From Fenollaria timonensis (GTDB lineage Bacteria > Bacillota > Clostridia > Tissierellales > Peptoniphilaceae): 64,000 bases of DNA. Of the stretch, positions 35,238 to 43,857 are shown piece by piece. The notes under the pieces were generated by a model. The model was not told the DNA's origin. It saw only the letters and a program-made list of their open reading frames with translations, and did not search any database. Every line of letters starts with the position of its first letter. Within the stretch, counting starts at the first letter, position 1. A program made the translations under genes and the position numbers. Location: the NCBI RefSeq assembly GCF_001457835.1, contig NZ_LN898230.1:79600-143599 (forward strand). The letters are read 5' to 3'.

Positions 35238-36932
35238 ATGAATGACCTAAGAAAAAGTTTTTTCAGAAATAATAAGTTACTATACTTATTGAGCCTAGCT
35301 TTATCTGTAGCAAGCATGATAATACTTATCTTTTTTGCTTATGTAGCGCAAAGATTACTCGATGTGGCAAATAAAGGCTCTTTAGATGAATTAAAAAGTG
35401 TAATATTATTTATGTTTATACTTATAGCTGCTTTACTTATAGTAGAGCTATTAGCTAAGTCTATTAAGGCAGCTTTTTTTAGAAAAGCAATGTATCAATA
35501 TAAAAACGATGCTTTTGGTATAATAACAAAGAAAGGCATAAGCTCATTTGCAAGTGAAGCAACAAACTCATATCTTTCAATACTTACTAATGATGCTACT
35601 TACATAGAAGAAAACTATCTTTCAGGAAGCATATTAATTGTTGTTAAATTAGTTTCTTTATTTGGTGGCTTAGCCATGATGATATATTATAGTTGGATTA
35701 TGACTATAGCAATAATATTATTGTGCTTAATACCTATAGCTGTATCTGTAGTTGTAGGCAATAAATTACAAGCGGTTGAAAAAGAAATTAGTGAAAAGAA
35801 CGAAAGTTTTATGGGGAAAATTAAGGATTTACTTAGCGGTTTCTTCATAATAAAAAGCTTTCATGCTGAAGATACTGCTATGAGATTATTTAAAGAAGAA
35901 AATAATGAACTTGAACGTGAAAAGCAAAGAAGAAAGAATACTGAAGGAAACATCAATGCTGTATCTATGGTTTTGTCTGGCGGCATACAAATGAGTATAT
36001 TTGCAGTTGGTGCAATTTTAGCTATTAAAGGACAAATAACGCTTGGCGTAGTTATTGCTATAGTACAACTTATGAATAATATAATGCAGCCTATACAAGA
36101 GCTGCCAATACTATTCGCAAAGAAGAAGGCAGCTAGTGGACTTATAGATAAGATGGAAGGCCTTGCTAAATCAAATGAAGAAGAAGTTGGCACTTTAAAA
36201 CTTAAAAATATTAGCGATGGTATTAAATTCGAAGATGTATCATTCTCATACAATGGTGATGATAAGCTGGCTCTTAAAGATCTAAACCTTAGCTTTGATA
36301 ATGGCAAGAGCTATGCCATAGTCGGAGAAAGTGGCAGTGGTAAGTCAACTATACTTAGACTTATAATGAGAGGCTACTTAAATTATGATGGTGCTATTAT
36401 GTTTGATGACAAAGATCTTAAGGATATAGAAAGCACTTCTCTTTATAATTTGCTTTCAATGGTACAACAAGATGTTTTTATATTTAACAGTACTATAAAA
36501 GATAATATAACTTTGTACAAAGATTTTGATGATGCTAAAGTTAATAGAGCGATAGAACTTTCTGGATTAAAATCATTGATTGAAAAAAAGGGATTAGACT
36601 TTAATTGTGGGGAAAATGGCGTTAACTTATCAGGTGGCGAAAGACAAAGAATATCGATTGCTCGTTCACTTCTAAAAAACACAAAAGTACTTTTGATGGA
36701 TGAGGCAACATCAGCTCTTGATGCAGAAACATCAAAATTGGTTTTAGATCAAATACTTTCTCTAGAAGAATTAACAAGGATAGTTATAACACATAGCTTA
36801 AAAAAAGAAGAACTTAAAAAATTTGATGAAATACTTGTTATGAAAAATGGAGAAATAGTTGAACAAGGCACTTATGATGAACTTATTACAAAGAAAGATT
36901 ATTTTTATTCGCTATGTAATATAAGTTTATAA
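35238..36932 (+). CDS. ABC exporter half-transporter
   Basis: This 564-residue type-I exporter has six N-terminal membrane helices (about 15-300). An ATPase domain follows with Walker A GESGSGKST (about 365), Q-loop MVQQDVFIFN, signature LSGGERQR and Walker B VLLMDEATSALD, ending in an H-loop histidine (VITHSL). The start at 35238 follows AAGGGGG. An upstream in-frame TTG at 35151 overlaps the promoter -35 region and is rejected. It is monocistronic. The substrate (peptide, drug or lipid) cannot be told. A degraded gene of the same architecture lies at 42220-43437. Confidence 0.9.
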   Translation: MNDLRKSFFRNNKLLYLLSLALSVASMIILIFFAYVAQRLLDVANKGSLDELKSVILFMFILIAALLIVELLAKSIKAAFFRKAMYQYKNDAFGIITKKGISSFASEATNSYLSILTNDATYIEENYLSGSILIVVKLVSLFGGLAMMIYYSWIMTIAIILLCLIPIAVSVVVGNKLQAVEKEISEKNESFMGKIKDLLSGFFIIKSFHAEDTAMRLFKEENNELEREKQRRKNTEGNINAVSMVLSGGIQMSIFAVGAILAIKGQITLGVVIAIVQLMNNIMQPIQELPILFAKKKAASGLIDKMEGLAKSNEEEVGTLKLKNISDGIKFEDVSFSYNGDDKLALKDLNLSFDNGKSYAIVGESGSGKSTILRLIMRGYLNYDGAIMFDDKDLKDIESTSLYNLLSMVQQDVFIFNSTIKDNITLYKDFDDAKVNRAIELSGLKSLIEKKGLDFNCGENGVNLSGGERQRISIARSLLKNTKVLLMDEATSALDAETSKLVLDQILSLEELTRIVITHSLKKEELKKFDEILVMKNGEIVEQGTYDELITKKDYFYSLCNISL

Positions 36933-36985
36933 TGTAAAGAATAAAAAATTGATAAGAATTAAATAGATAATAGACGCAAATACAA

Positions 36986-37020
36986 AAGCAGATGCACCTC
37001 AAAATGCATCTGCTTATTTT
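36986..37020 (+). terminator. Terminator of the ABC exporter gene
   Basis: AGCAGATGCA pairs with TGCATCTGCT and is followed by TATTTT. The ISL3 element inserted at the end of this T run. Confidence 0.8.
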
Positions 37021-37030
37021 AGGCTGTATA

Positions 37031-37069
37031 ATATCTATTGGGGAGTAAAACCTCAATAGATATTTTTTT
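37031..37069 (+). terminator. Terminator within the left end of the ISL3 element
   Basis: ATATCTATTG (37031-37040) pairs with CAATAGATAT (37053-37062), followed by T7. Lying between the left repeat and the transposase promoter, it would shield the transposase from incoming transcription. Confidence 0.75.
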
Positions 37070-37152
37070 GATAAAATTACAAAAAAAAGTTGCACTTGCA
37101 CACATTTTATCCTATACTTAAAATACCACTACAACATAGGAGGTGTGTACAA

Positions 37153-38328
37153 GTGCAAGAATATAATACCATAAATTTGCTAGCTTGTAAAGATGTAGTT
37201 GTTAACAATTTTAAAGAAGGTGAAAATGTAGTAGTTATAGAAGCACAGACAAAAAAGTTAAAAAGCTGCCCATACTGTGGTTCTAAACATATCTGGGTTC
37301 ATGATCACAGAACTCAAAAGATAAAAGATACACAGATGCATGGTAAAAAATGCATAATAAACCTAAGAAAAACTAGGTACAACTGTAAGTGCTGCGGGAA
37401 AAGAATTGATAGCAAAACAGAACTAGTAGCAAAGAAAATGACCATGACAAAAAGACTAGTAGCATCCATAGCTAGAGAGTTTAGAGAACTTTACTCAATA
37501 AAGTCAATATCAAGAAGATACTCAGTAAGCACATCAACAGTTACAAGAGTCCTATCTTACCTATCAGTAGAGAGAAAAAGTCTTCCAAAAGTACTTTTAA
37601 TAGACGAGTTTAAAGGCGACAGCGGTTCATACAAGTATCAATGCTCACTTCTAGATGGCATAACACATGAAATCATAGACATAGTTAAAAGTAGGCAAGA
37701 AAATATTTTGTTTGAATACTTTAAAAACATACCAAAAGAAGAAAGAGAAAATGTAAAGATATTTGTTAGCGATATGTCAAAAACATTTAAAAACGTTAAA
37801 AACGCATACTTTAAAAACGCAGTACACATAGCAGACAAATATCACTTCGTAAGACAAGTCTCTTGGAGCTTAGAAAACGTAAGAAAGAGAATACAAAAAG
37901 ATACATCAGCAGAAATGAGAATATACCTAAAAAGAAGTAAAAGCATACTTACAAAACCAATGCCAAAACTTAATGATGATCAAAAGCGAGAAGCAGCTCT
38001 AATGCTAGAGATAAGCGAAGAGCTAAGACTAGCATATGGCTTAAAAGAATCCTTCTATCAAGAAGTTCTAGTGCAGAAAAACAAAGAACAAGCACAATAC
38101 AAGGTAAACGCATGGATAGACATATGTAAAAAATCAAAACTTAAAGAGTTTAAATCATGTATAACAGCCTTTACAAACTGGTCTGATGAAATTACAAACT
38201 CATTTGACTACAAACATTCAAATGGAGCACTAGAAGGAAAACATACAAAGATAAAGACACTAAAAAGAAACAGCTTTGGTATGAGAAACTTCGAGAGGTT
38301 CAGAAAAAGAATAATGCTTTTAGACTAA
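37153..38328 (+). CDS. ISL3-family transposase
   Basis: This 391-residue transposase has an N-terminal zinc-ribbon (CPYCGSKHI ... CKCCGKRI), a helix-turn-helix (SIKSISRRYSVSTSTVTRVL, about 115-134), and a DDE core with ligands in LIDEFKGD and FVSDMSKTFK and a late Glu in SNGALEGKHTKIK. The GTG start at 37153 has AGGAGG 9 bp upstream. The longer ATG-initiated frame at 37090 lacks a ribosome site. The open frame suggests it is functional. Confidence 0.92.
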   Translation: MQEYNTINLLACKDVVVNNFKEGENVVVIEAQTKKLKSCPYCGSKHIWVHDHRTQKIKDTQMHGKKCIINLRKTRYNCKCCGKRIDSKTELVAKKMTMTKRLVASIAREFRELYSIKSISRRYSVSTSTVTRVLSYLSVERKSLPKVLLIDEFKGDSGSYKYQCSLLDGITHEIIDIVKSRQENILFEYFKNIPKEERENVKIFVSDMSKTFKNVKNAYFKNAVHIADKYHFVRQVSWSLENVRKRIQKDTSAEMRIYLKRSKSILTKPMPKLNDDQKREAALMLEISEELRLAYGLKESFYQEVLVQKNKEQAQYKVNAWIDICKKSKLKEFKSCITAFTNWSDEITNSFDYKHSNGALEGKHTKIKTLKRNSFGMRNFERFRKRIMLLD

Positions 38329-38355
38329 AATATATATATAAAACATCATAAAAAC

Positions 38356-38384
38356 CTAATAAGCCTATATAGGTTTATTAGTCA
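38356..38384 (+). terminator. Putative terminator of the ISL3 transposase
   Basis: CTAATAAGCCTA pairs imperfectly with TAGGTTTATTAG. There is no long T run, so it may be inefficient. Confidence 0.45.
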
Positions 38385-38524
38385 TGCAAAAATTACATAA
38401 ATTTGTGTTATTTTAAGTATATAAATTAAAAACGTGCAAATGTTAGTTTTAACATAAAAAGAGAGACTTAAATCAATAAGTCTCCCCAATATTTGACATA
38501 GAGCCTTATTTTATATCTCATATA

Positions 38525-39787
38525 CTATTCTTCTTTTTTCACCTGCAAATACTTTGGCCTTTTATAAAAGGTATCTAGTAGTGGCACCATAAATGCAGCT
38601 ATGAATCCACCGGAGAAACCATTGTTATAAAGGTTCAGTCCTGAGTGAAGGCCGCCGACGTTGTTTATAAGCGCCATGTGCAAGAAGCCTGCCAAGAAGC
38701 CTGCGAAGCTACCGTAGTAGTTTGAGATTGGGCAAAGTGTTGTGCCAAAAAGGCTAGCAAGTAGAAGTGCTGTGTCATGCGGGTTGTAGACGTTGATCAG
38801 GCTCGCGACGTATATGCCTAAAAATATTGGCAAGGCGTTTCTTATGTCTTTACCAATGAAGGCAAAGCCCATGATTGTCAGTATGCCGCCGATGATTGGC
38901 CCGTTTAGCTCGCCTCCGACAAGTATTACATAAAGCGTCGATACTATGCCAAGTGTGCCCGCATTTATTAGGCAGGCGCCGCTACCAAACTCTGCCTCGT
39001 AATTTTGAAGCATGGGTCCTATCCTCTTAAGAAGTTTAAAATAATTTATAAGTGCATTTTTTTCGCTAAGTCCCAAAATTATGAAGAGCATCGATAGAAG
39101 TAAAAGTAGTGGCAGGAACTTATCGTTGTATCCACTTAAAACTATGTGTCTTTGTGGCAGCTCTATGTTTATAGTCTTTAAAAAGCCTGAGTAGAACATG
39201 GCGATGATACCTGCTGTGAAGCCGCCATTGTAAAGGTTAAATCCCTTGTGAAACTCTTTGAATGGTTTTAAAAGCGGCGTAAATATAAAGCCGACTAAAA
39301 AGCCTGCGAAGAAGGCACAGACCACGCCAAAGACGCCGCCAACTAGTAAGTAGACGTTCGTCACCATTGGCGCGAGTGATGTAACGAAGAGGGCGTTTGC
39401 GATATTGTCTTCGATCTTGATTTTGTAAAGCCTTGTGAAGGCGATGACGCCAAACATTAGCGGCATTGAATTAAGTAGATTCTTGCCAAAGAGCGAGAAG
39501 CCCGACACAACGAAGACGGCGGCTATATGTATGCCTCTTAAGTCTATCTTTCTTATATTCATTATCATTATCGAGAATAGTGTGACTATGGAGCTATTAA
39601 CAAGGGCGGCTCTGATGTTTGCAAGCTTCATATAGTCTGTCACGAGAGATGCCGATGAGACGCAGATGATATTTAGGCCATTTACAATTTCATCTGGCGT
39701 GTTAAAGGCAAAGCCCGTTATAAATAAAAATATGGCGTATAAGTATAAAATTAAGTACTTATTTTTATAATCACTAAGGTTAATCAT
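38525..39787 (-). CDS. DUF1576 membrane protein
   Basis: This 420-residue polytopic membrane protein has about eleven to twelve hydrophobic segments in two internally similar halves. FNLYNGGFTAGIIAMFYSGF (about 184) is echoed by LNLYNNGFSGGFIAAFMVPL (about 383). The repeat resembles inverted or tandem-repeat transporters. The DUF1576 family, found in anaerobic Firmicutes, has no established function. The minus-strand start at 39787 is preceded by AAGGAGGCGC. It is transcribed towards the ISL3 element and divergently from ahpC. Confidence 0.85.
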   Translation of the reverse strand: MINLSDYKNKYLILYLYAIFLFITGFAFNTPDEIVNGLNIICVSSASLVTDYMKLANIRAALVNSSIVTLFSIMIMNIRKIDLRGIHIAAVFVVSGFSLFGKNLLNSMPLMFGVIAFTRLYKIKIEDNIANALFVTSLAPMVTNVYLLVGGVFGVVCAFFAGFLVGFIFTPLLKPFKEFHKGFNLYNGGFTAGIIAMFYSGFLKTINIELPQRHIVLSGYNDKFLPLLLLLSMLFIILGLSEKNALINYFKLLKRIGPMLQNYEAEFGSGACLINAGTLGIVSTLYVILVGGELNGPIIGGILTIMGFAFIGKDIRNALPIFLGIYVASLINVYNPHDTALLLASLFGTTLCPISNYYGSFAGFLAGFLHMALINNVGGLHSGLNLYNNGFSGGFIAAFMVPLLDTFYKRPKYLQVKKEE

Positions 39788-39841
39788 GTTATGCGCCTCC
39801 TTATCTTATATATATTTTACCATAAAAATAGATAAAATTGA

Positions 39842-39847
39842 TATAAT
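39842..39847 (+). promoter_or_regulatory. -10 box of the peroxiredoxin gene
   Basis: TATAAT at 39842-39847, about 70 bp before the start, with no convincing -35 box. The gene-free interval between the divergent genes is 130 bp. Confidence 0.45.
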
Positions 39848-39917
39848 ATTTTTTGTGATTTATTTAGGCGAATTGGGTATATATGGATTGAGCGAAAGGC
39901 TCGATAAGGAGGTATAA

Positions 39918-40487
39918 ATGACAAATTTAATAGGTAAACAATTAGACGAATTTAAGGTAAATGCATTTCAAGCAGGCAAGGACTTTTTCCAAGTAACAAA
40001 CGAAGACTTAAAGGGTCACTGGAGCGTACTTTTCTTCTACCCAGGAGACTTTACATTTGTATGCCCAACTGAACTAGAAGCACTTGCTGAAGAATATGAA
40101 AACTTTAAGAAAGCTGGCTGCGAAGTATATTCAGTTTCAACTGACTCTGAATTTGTTCACATGGAATGGCAAAAAACATCTCCAGCAGTTTCAAAAGCTA
40201 AATACGTTATGCTAGCTGACAGAGCATTTGAACTTTCTAGAATGCTTGGAGTTTTAAACGAAGAAGAAGGCCAAGCTTACAGAGGATCTTTCGTAATCAA
40301 TCCAGACGGCGTTATCACTGCTTATGAAATCCACGACATGGGTATAGGCAGAAGCCCTAAGGAATTACTAAGAAAAGTAGAAGCTTCAAAATTCGTTAAC
40401 GAACACGGAGACAAAGTCTGCCCAGCAAACTGGATGCCAGGCGAAGACACACTTACACCAGGCATGGACCTAGTAGGTACAATCTAA
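39918..40487 (+). CDS. ahpC: AhpC-type 2-Cys peroxiredoxin
   Basis: This 189-residue thiol peroxidase detoxifies H2O2 and organic peroxides. The peroxidatic Cys49 is in GDFTFVCPTE and the resolving Cys is in KVCPANWMPG near the C-terminus. The decameric-type AhpC signature (YRGSFVINPDG, about 124) is present. There is no adjacent ahpF, so the reductant must come from elsewhere. The ribosome site is AAGGAGG and a strong terminator follows. Confidence 0.94.
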   Translation: MTNLIGKQLDEFKVNAFQAGKDFFQVTNEDLKGHWSVLFFYPGDFTFVCPTELEALAEEYENFKKAGCEVYSVSTDSEFVHMEWQKTSPAVSKAKYVMLADRAFELSRMLGVLNEEEGQAYRGSFVINPDGVITAYEIHDMGIGRSPKELLRKVEASKFVNEHGDKVCPANWMPGEDTLTPGMDLVGTI

Positions 40488-40497
40488 GATACTTACA

Positions 40498-40528
40498 AGA
40501 GTAGGCGCATCTATGCCTACTCTTTTTA
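40498..40528 (+). terminator. Terminator of ahpC
   Basis: AGAGTAGGC pairs with GCCTACTCT, followed by T4. Confidence 0.85.
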
Positions 40529-40574
40529 CGTCTAGGGCATTTTAAAAAATTATCAAGATAAAGGGATAATTCGC

Positions 40575-40604
40575 TTGACGTATTAATATATTTAGTTGTA
40601 TAAT
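40575..40604 (+). promoter_or_regulatory. Promoter of the C69 dipeptidase gene
   Basis: TTGACG (40575-40580), 18 bp and TATAAT (40599-40604), followed by a leader with AAGGAGG before the ATG at 40650. Confidence 0.7.
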
Positions 40605-40649
40605 AAATATATAGGCAAAACTATGTGTGTAAATTAAGGAGGTTATTTT

Positions 40650-42065
40650 ATGAGAAAAACAGAGTGTACAACTATATTAGTTGGTAAAAAAGCGTCAATA
40701 GATGGAACTATCATCATCGCAAGAAACGAAGACTACCACGACGCTATAAACCTAAAGAAATTTGTGGTTCATGAAGCTAAGCCAGAAGGAAGCACTTATG
40801 AATCAGACAACACTAAGGTTAAAGTAGAATTGCCAAAGGGCGCTATGAGATATACAGCTATCCCATCAGACGATAAGAACGAGCCAGGCGCTTATGCTGA
40901 AGCAGGTTTTAACGAACTAGGCGTTGCAGTTAGCTCGACTGAAAGCTTATACGGCAACGAAAGAGTTTTAGCTCTTGATCCATTAGTTCTTGATGGTATC
41001 GCAGAAGATGCTATAAATGACTTAGTTACACCATATGCAAAATCAGCTCGTGACGGAATTAAATTTTTAGGCGAACTTATTAAGAAATATGGTTCAGCTG
41101 AAGGCAACGGTATCTTGTTCGCGGACAAGGACGAAGCATGGTACATGGAGATACCTACAGGACATCACTGGGTAGCAGTTAGGATACCTGATGATTGTTA
41201 TGCAGTTGCTCCAAACCACGTATGCATCGAACAAATAGACTTTAATGACAAAGAAAATTATATGTGGTCAGAAGGCATGGAAGAATTTGTTAAAGAAAAT
41301 AACTTAAATCCAGACTTCGAAGGATTTAACTTTAGAAAAGTTTTCGGCACATATAGAGAGCTAGACAGAGTTTATAATACACCAAGAGCTTGGTACGCAC
41401 ACAAACTATTGTCATCATGTGACTGCGACCCAACATGCGGCGACATACCTTTTATAAAGAAAGCTACAAGAAAGATCTCAGTAGAAGACTGCGCTAAAGT
41501 TTTAGGCTCACACTATAACGAAACAGAATTTGACCCATTAGGCTGGCAAGGAACAGAGCAAGAAAAGAAGAGATTCAGATGCATCTCACTATCAAGAACA
41601 GCTCACTCACATATCTTACAAGTATATCCAGACCTAGATGAAAAACTTAGAGGAGTAACTTGGTTATCCTTCGGAACAACAGCATTCAACCCATACGTAC
41701 CGTTCTTTAACTACGTTGAAGATACACCACAAGAATACAGAACAGTTCCTGAAAAGATGGACATCGACAACGCTTACTGGCTAGCAAAAGTTTTTGCATA
41801 CTACGCAGAAGAACACTACAAGCTATTCAACAGAGACACACACGAGTTTCTACAACGCATGGCAATCTATGGCAGACAAAGAGTTATGGAAGTTCAAAAA
41901 GGAGCAAAGGGCTTAGACGACAAAGCACTTATGAAGTACTTGACAGAAGAAAACCAAAAGACAGCTACTTACTTCATCGAAGAAACAAAGAAACAATTAC
42001 AAGATTACGCAACAAGAGCTTTGTTCACTTCAAAATTAACTTTCCAAATGGATAAAAACTTATAG
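40650..42065 (+). CDS. C69-family dipeptidase (PepD type)
   Basis: This 471-residue N-terminal-nucleophile peptidase has its catalytic Cys in MRKTECTTILVG (Cys6 after a five-residue propeptide), and the family marker IIARNEDYH follows. Other conserved segments are YAEAGFNELGVAVSSTES and EIPTGHHWVAVRIPDD. Members cleave broad dipeptides in the cytoplasm, and there is no signal peptide here. It is monocistronic, with a terminator 25 bp downstream. Confidence 0.92.
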   Translation: MRKTECTTILVGKKASIDGTIIIARNEDYHDAINLKKFVVHEAKPEGSTYESDNTKVKVELPKGAMRYTAIPSDDKNEPGAYAEAGFNELGVAVSSTESLYGNERVLALDPLVLDGIAEDAINDLVTPYAKSARDGIKFLGELIKKYGSAEGNGILFADKDEAWYMEIPTGHHWVAVRIPDDCYAVAPNHVCIEQIDFNDKENYMWSEGMEEFVKENNLNPDFEGFNFRKVFGTYRELDRVYNTPRAWYAHKLLSSCDCDPTCGDIPFIKKATRKISVEDCAKVLGSHYNETEFDPLGWQGTEQEKKRFRCISLSRTAHSHILQVYPDLDEKLRGVTWLSFGTTAFNPYVPFFNYVEDTPQEYRTVPEKMDIDNAYWLAKVFAYYAEEHYKLFNRDTHEFLQRMAIYGRQRVMEVQKGAKGLDDKALMKYLTEENQKTATYFIEETKKQLQDYATRALFTSKLTFQMDKNL

Positions 42066-42087
42066 AATTTAGTATTATGTATATGGA

Positions 42088-42116
42088 TGGGGCCTTATGA
42101 TGAGGCTCCATTTTTT
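42088..42116 (+). terminator. Terminator of the dipeptidase gene
   Basis: ATGGGGCCT pairs with AGGCTCCAT across a short loop, followed by T6. Confidence 0.85.
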
Positions 42117-42145
42117 GCTTTAGCATGAAAATAAATTATATGAGC

Positions 42146-42171
42146 TTGACAAATAATATGGGGGGTATAAT
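42146..42171 (+). promoter_or_regulatory. Promoter of the ABC pseudogene, with G6 run in the spacer
   Basis: TTGACA (42146-42151) and TATAAT (42166-42171) are only 14 bp apart, too close for normal activity. The spacer ends in six G (42160-42165). Expansion of the tract would bring spacing towards 17 bp. This mirrors the C8 spacer of the intact exporter gene at 35238. Confidence 0.55.
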
Positions 42172-42219
42172 GTATATATAGTCTAAAATAACTGGAGTAA
42201 TTAATGAAGGAGGTAATTT

Positions 42220-43437
42220 ATGAAAAAGTACATTAAAGCAAATTTAAAATATTTGATTTTATCAATTTTATTTGCACTACTAAGCACTATATCATTTTAT
42301 TTTTTAACAAGTAATATGGGTAAAGTTGTTGACGCAGCAGGAGCAGGAAACTTTGAAATTATTAAAGAAAGTTCTTTATATGCACTTTTATTTATAGTTC
42401 TATGGGTTTTTACTTCTTATCTTATGCTTATTTCTAGCAACAATTTTTCAAATAACGTTGCCTTATCATTAAATAGAGATTATTGCAGAGCAGTATTTTT
42501 AATGCCAACGGCTATATATGATAAGAGATCAAATGATTATTACATAAATTTAATGAACGAGGACTTAAACATACTAAGAAGAGATTATTTTTTTACTCTT
42601 AGCCATTTTGCAAGCTATGTAATACAAGCCATAGTTTTCTTAGTAGCTTTGTTCCTTATAAGTCCATACTTCTGTGCACTTAGCTTAGCATTTTCACTTT
42701 TACCATTCTTCTTAAGTAAGTTTGTCACTAAAAAATAGCAAAAGCTTCAAATGGAAGTTTCTCAGTCAAATGAAGAAAAATTTGGCGGAATAAAAGAAAT
42801 CGTTTTTGGATCACACCCTATAAAACAATCAGGTAATGAAGAAACTTTTATAAATCGCTATTTAAAAGTCTTAGGTAAAAATTTATCAACAATAAAAGAG
42901 TCAAATATAAAAATGAATATCTTTAATCAATCGATGCGTGGAGTAGGTTTATTGAGCCAATTAGTAATTTTATCTTTAGGCGCTTTATTGATACTAAAAG
43001 GTACAGTTACTACCGGTGACCTAATCATGTCTATGTTCTTTATAACATCAGTTTCAGACGCAGTTGGAAATGCTATAGAGACGTATAACAATATAAAATC
43101 GACTAAGGGCGTTGGAGATAAATTCTTAAATATGCTTAAGAGTAACGAAGAACTTCCAAAGGGCAGAGCCTTAGCATTAGAAGCAGGCAAAGTAAAAGAC
43201 GGAGTAAGTGTTAATAACTTTAGCTTTGCCTTTGGCGATAGAGATATATTTAAAAACTTCTCATATGAATTAGCCGATGGAGGTGCCTATGCAGTTATAG
43301 GCGAGAGCGGCAGCGGGGACAGTGATATAATGATGACAGATACAATAAATCCATTAAAATCAAAGTTTAAAGGCTTCCACAAAACTTTTAAACAAGACGA
43401 TTTAGGATTAAGTCTGTCATCTTTTTTATTAAATTAA
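42220..43437 (+). pseudogene. Disrupted ABC exporter half-transporter
   Basis: Residues 1-172 encode membrane helices (MKKYIKANLKYLIL...). An in-frame TAG at 42736-42738 interrupts the gene. The same frame continues CAA-AAG-CTT-CAA and runs through the rest of the transmembrane domain (HPIKQSGNEETFINRYL, LGALLILKGTVTTGDL) into the ATPase. At the P-loop the sequence changes from the expected GESGSGKST to GESGSGDSD. The remaining 38 residues bear no ATPase motif (no signature, no Walker B) before the stop at 43437. The protein is non-functional twice over. The break at the P-loop, immediately followed by conjugative-element genes, suggests the element's left boundary (inference). It is homologous in layout to the intact exporter at 35238. 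Confidence 0.88.
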
Positions 43438-43480
43438 CAAAAAAGAAAAGAAAACATAAGTAATAAGGATTGAAGAGAAT

Positions 43481-43771
43481 ATGATAATATTTAGAGTTTT
43501 TTTCAAAATCATATTGTTTCCTATTAGTATAGCGTTAAGTATCATCACTCTATTTTTAACGTTTGTATTAGGACTTAGTACAATATTTTTTAAACTGATT
43601 TCATTTATCGCTATTATGGGATTTTTAGGATCTGTTTATCATGGAGAAAAAGCACTTGCTATAGAGGCAATTATACTAGCATATCTTTTTAGTCCTTATG
43701 GTTTACCAGTGCTAGGATATTTTATTATAGAAGGGATAGAAGAGGTGAATGAAAGAATAAAAACAATTTAA
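43481..43771 (+). CDS. Small ICE membrane protein (CD1845-like)
   Basis: This 96-residue hydrophobic protein has three likely membrane spans (about 5-30, 35-50 and 62-82) and a short charged tail (EEVNERIKTI). The sequence resembles the CD1845 family carried near the start of many clostridial conjugative elements. The function is unknown. The ribosome site (AGGATTGAAGAGA) is modest. It is the first gene inside the presumed element. Confidence 0.6.
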   Translation: MIIFRVFFKIILFPISIALSIITLFLTFVLGLSTIFFKLISFIAIMGFLGSVYHGEKALAIEAIILAYLFSPYGLPVLGYFIIEGIEEVNERIKTI

Positions 43772-43800
43772 ATATAAAAATAAATAGATTAAAACGATGA

Positions 43801-43834
43801 AAAAGAGATAGCAAAATCAAAGCTATCTCTTTTT
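43801..43834 (+). terminator. Terminator-like hairpin before the replication initiator gene
   Basis: AAAGAGATAGC pairs with GCTATCTCTTT, followed by TT then ATATG. It lies 24 bp before the start codon of the next gene and ahead of its ribosome site. Confidence 0.75.
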
Positions 43835-43857
43835 ATATGAAAAGAAAGGGGGTTATG

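Larger units (their letters stand above)
37022..38505 (+). mobile_element. ISL3-family insertion sequence with 8-bp target duplication
   Basis: Terminal inverted repeats: left GGCTGTATAATATCTATT..., right end as reverse complement GGCTCTATGTCAAATATT... Both run into TGGGGAG. The flanks are identical octamers TTATTTTA (37014-37021 and 38506-38513), the expected ISL3 target duplication. One intact transposase gene lies inside. Preserved TSD and open frame indicate a recent insertion. Confidence 0.93.

Noticed and set aside
42751-43437. Independent functional gene for the second part of the ABC pseudogene
   Set aside because: It starts in mid-domain in the same frame as the first part and lacks Walker A lysine, signature and Walker B.
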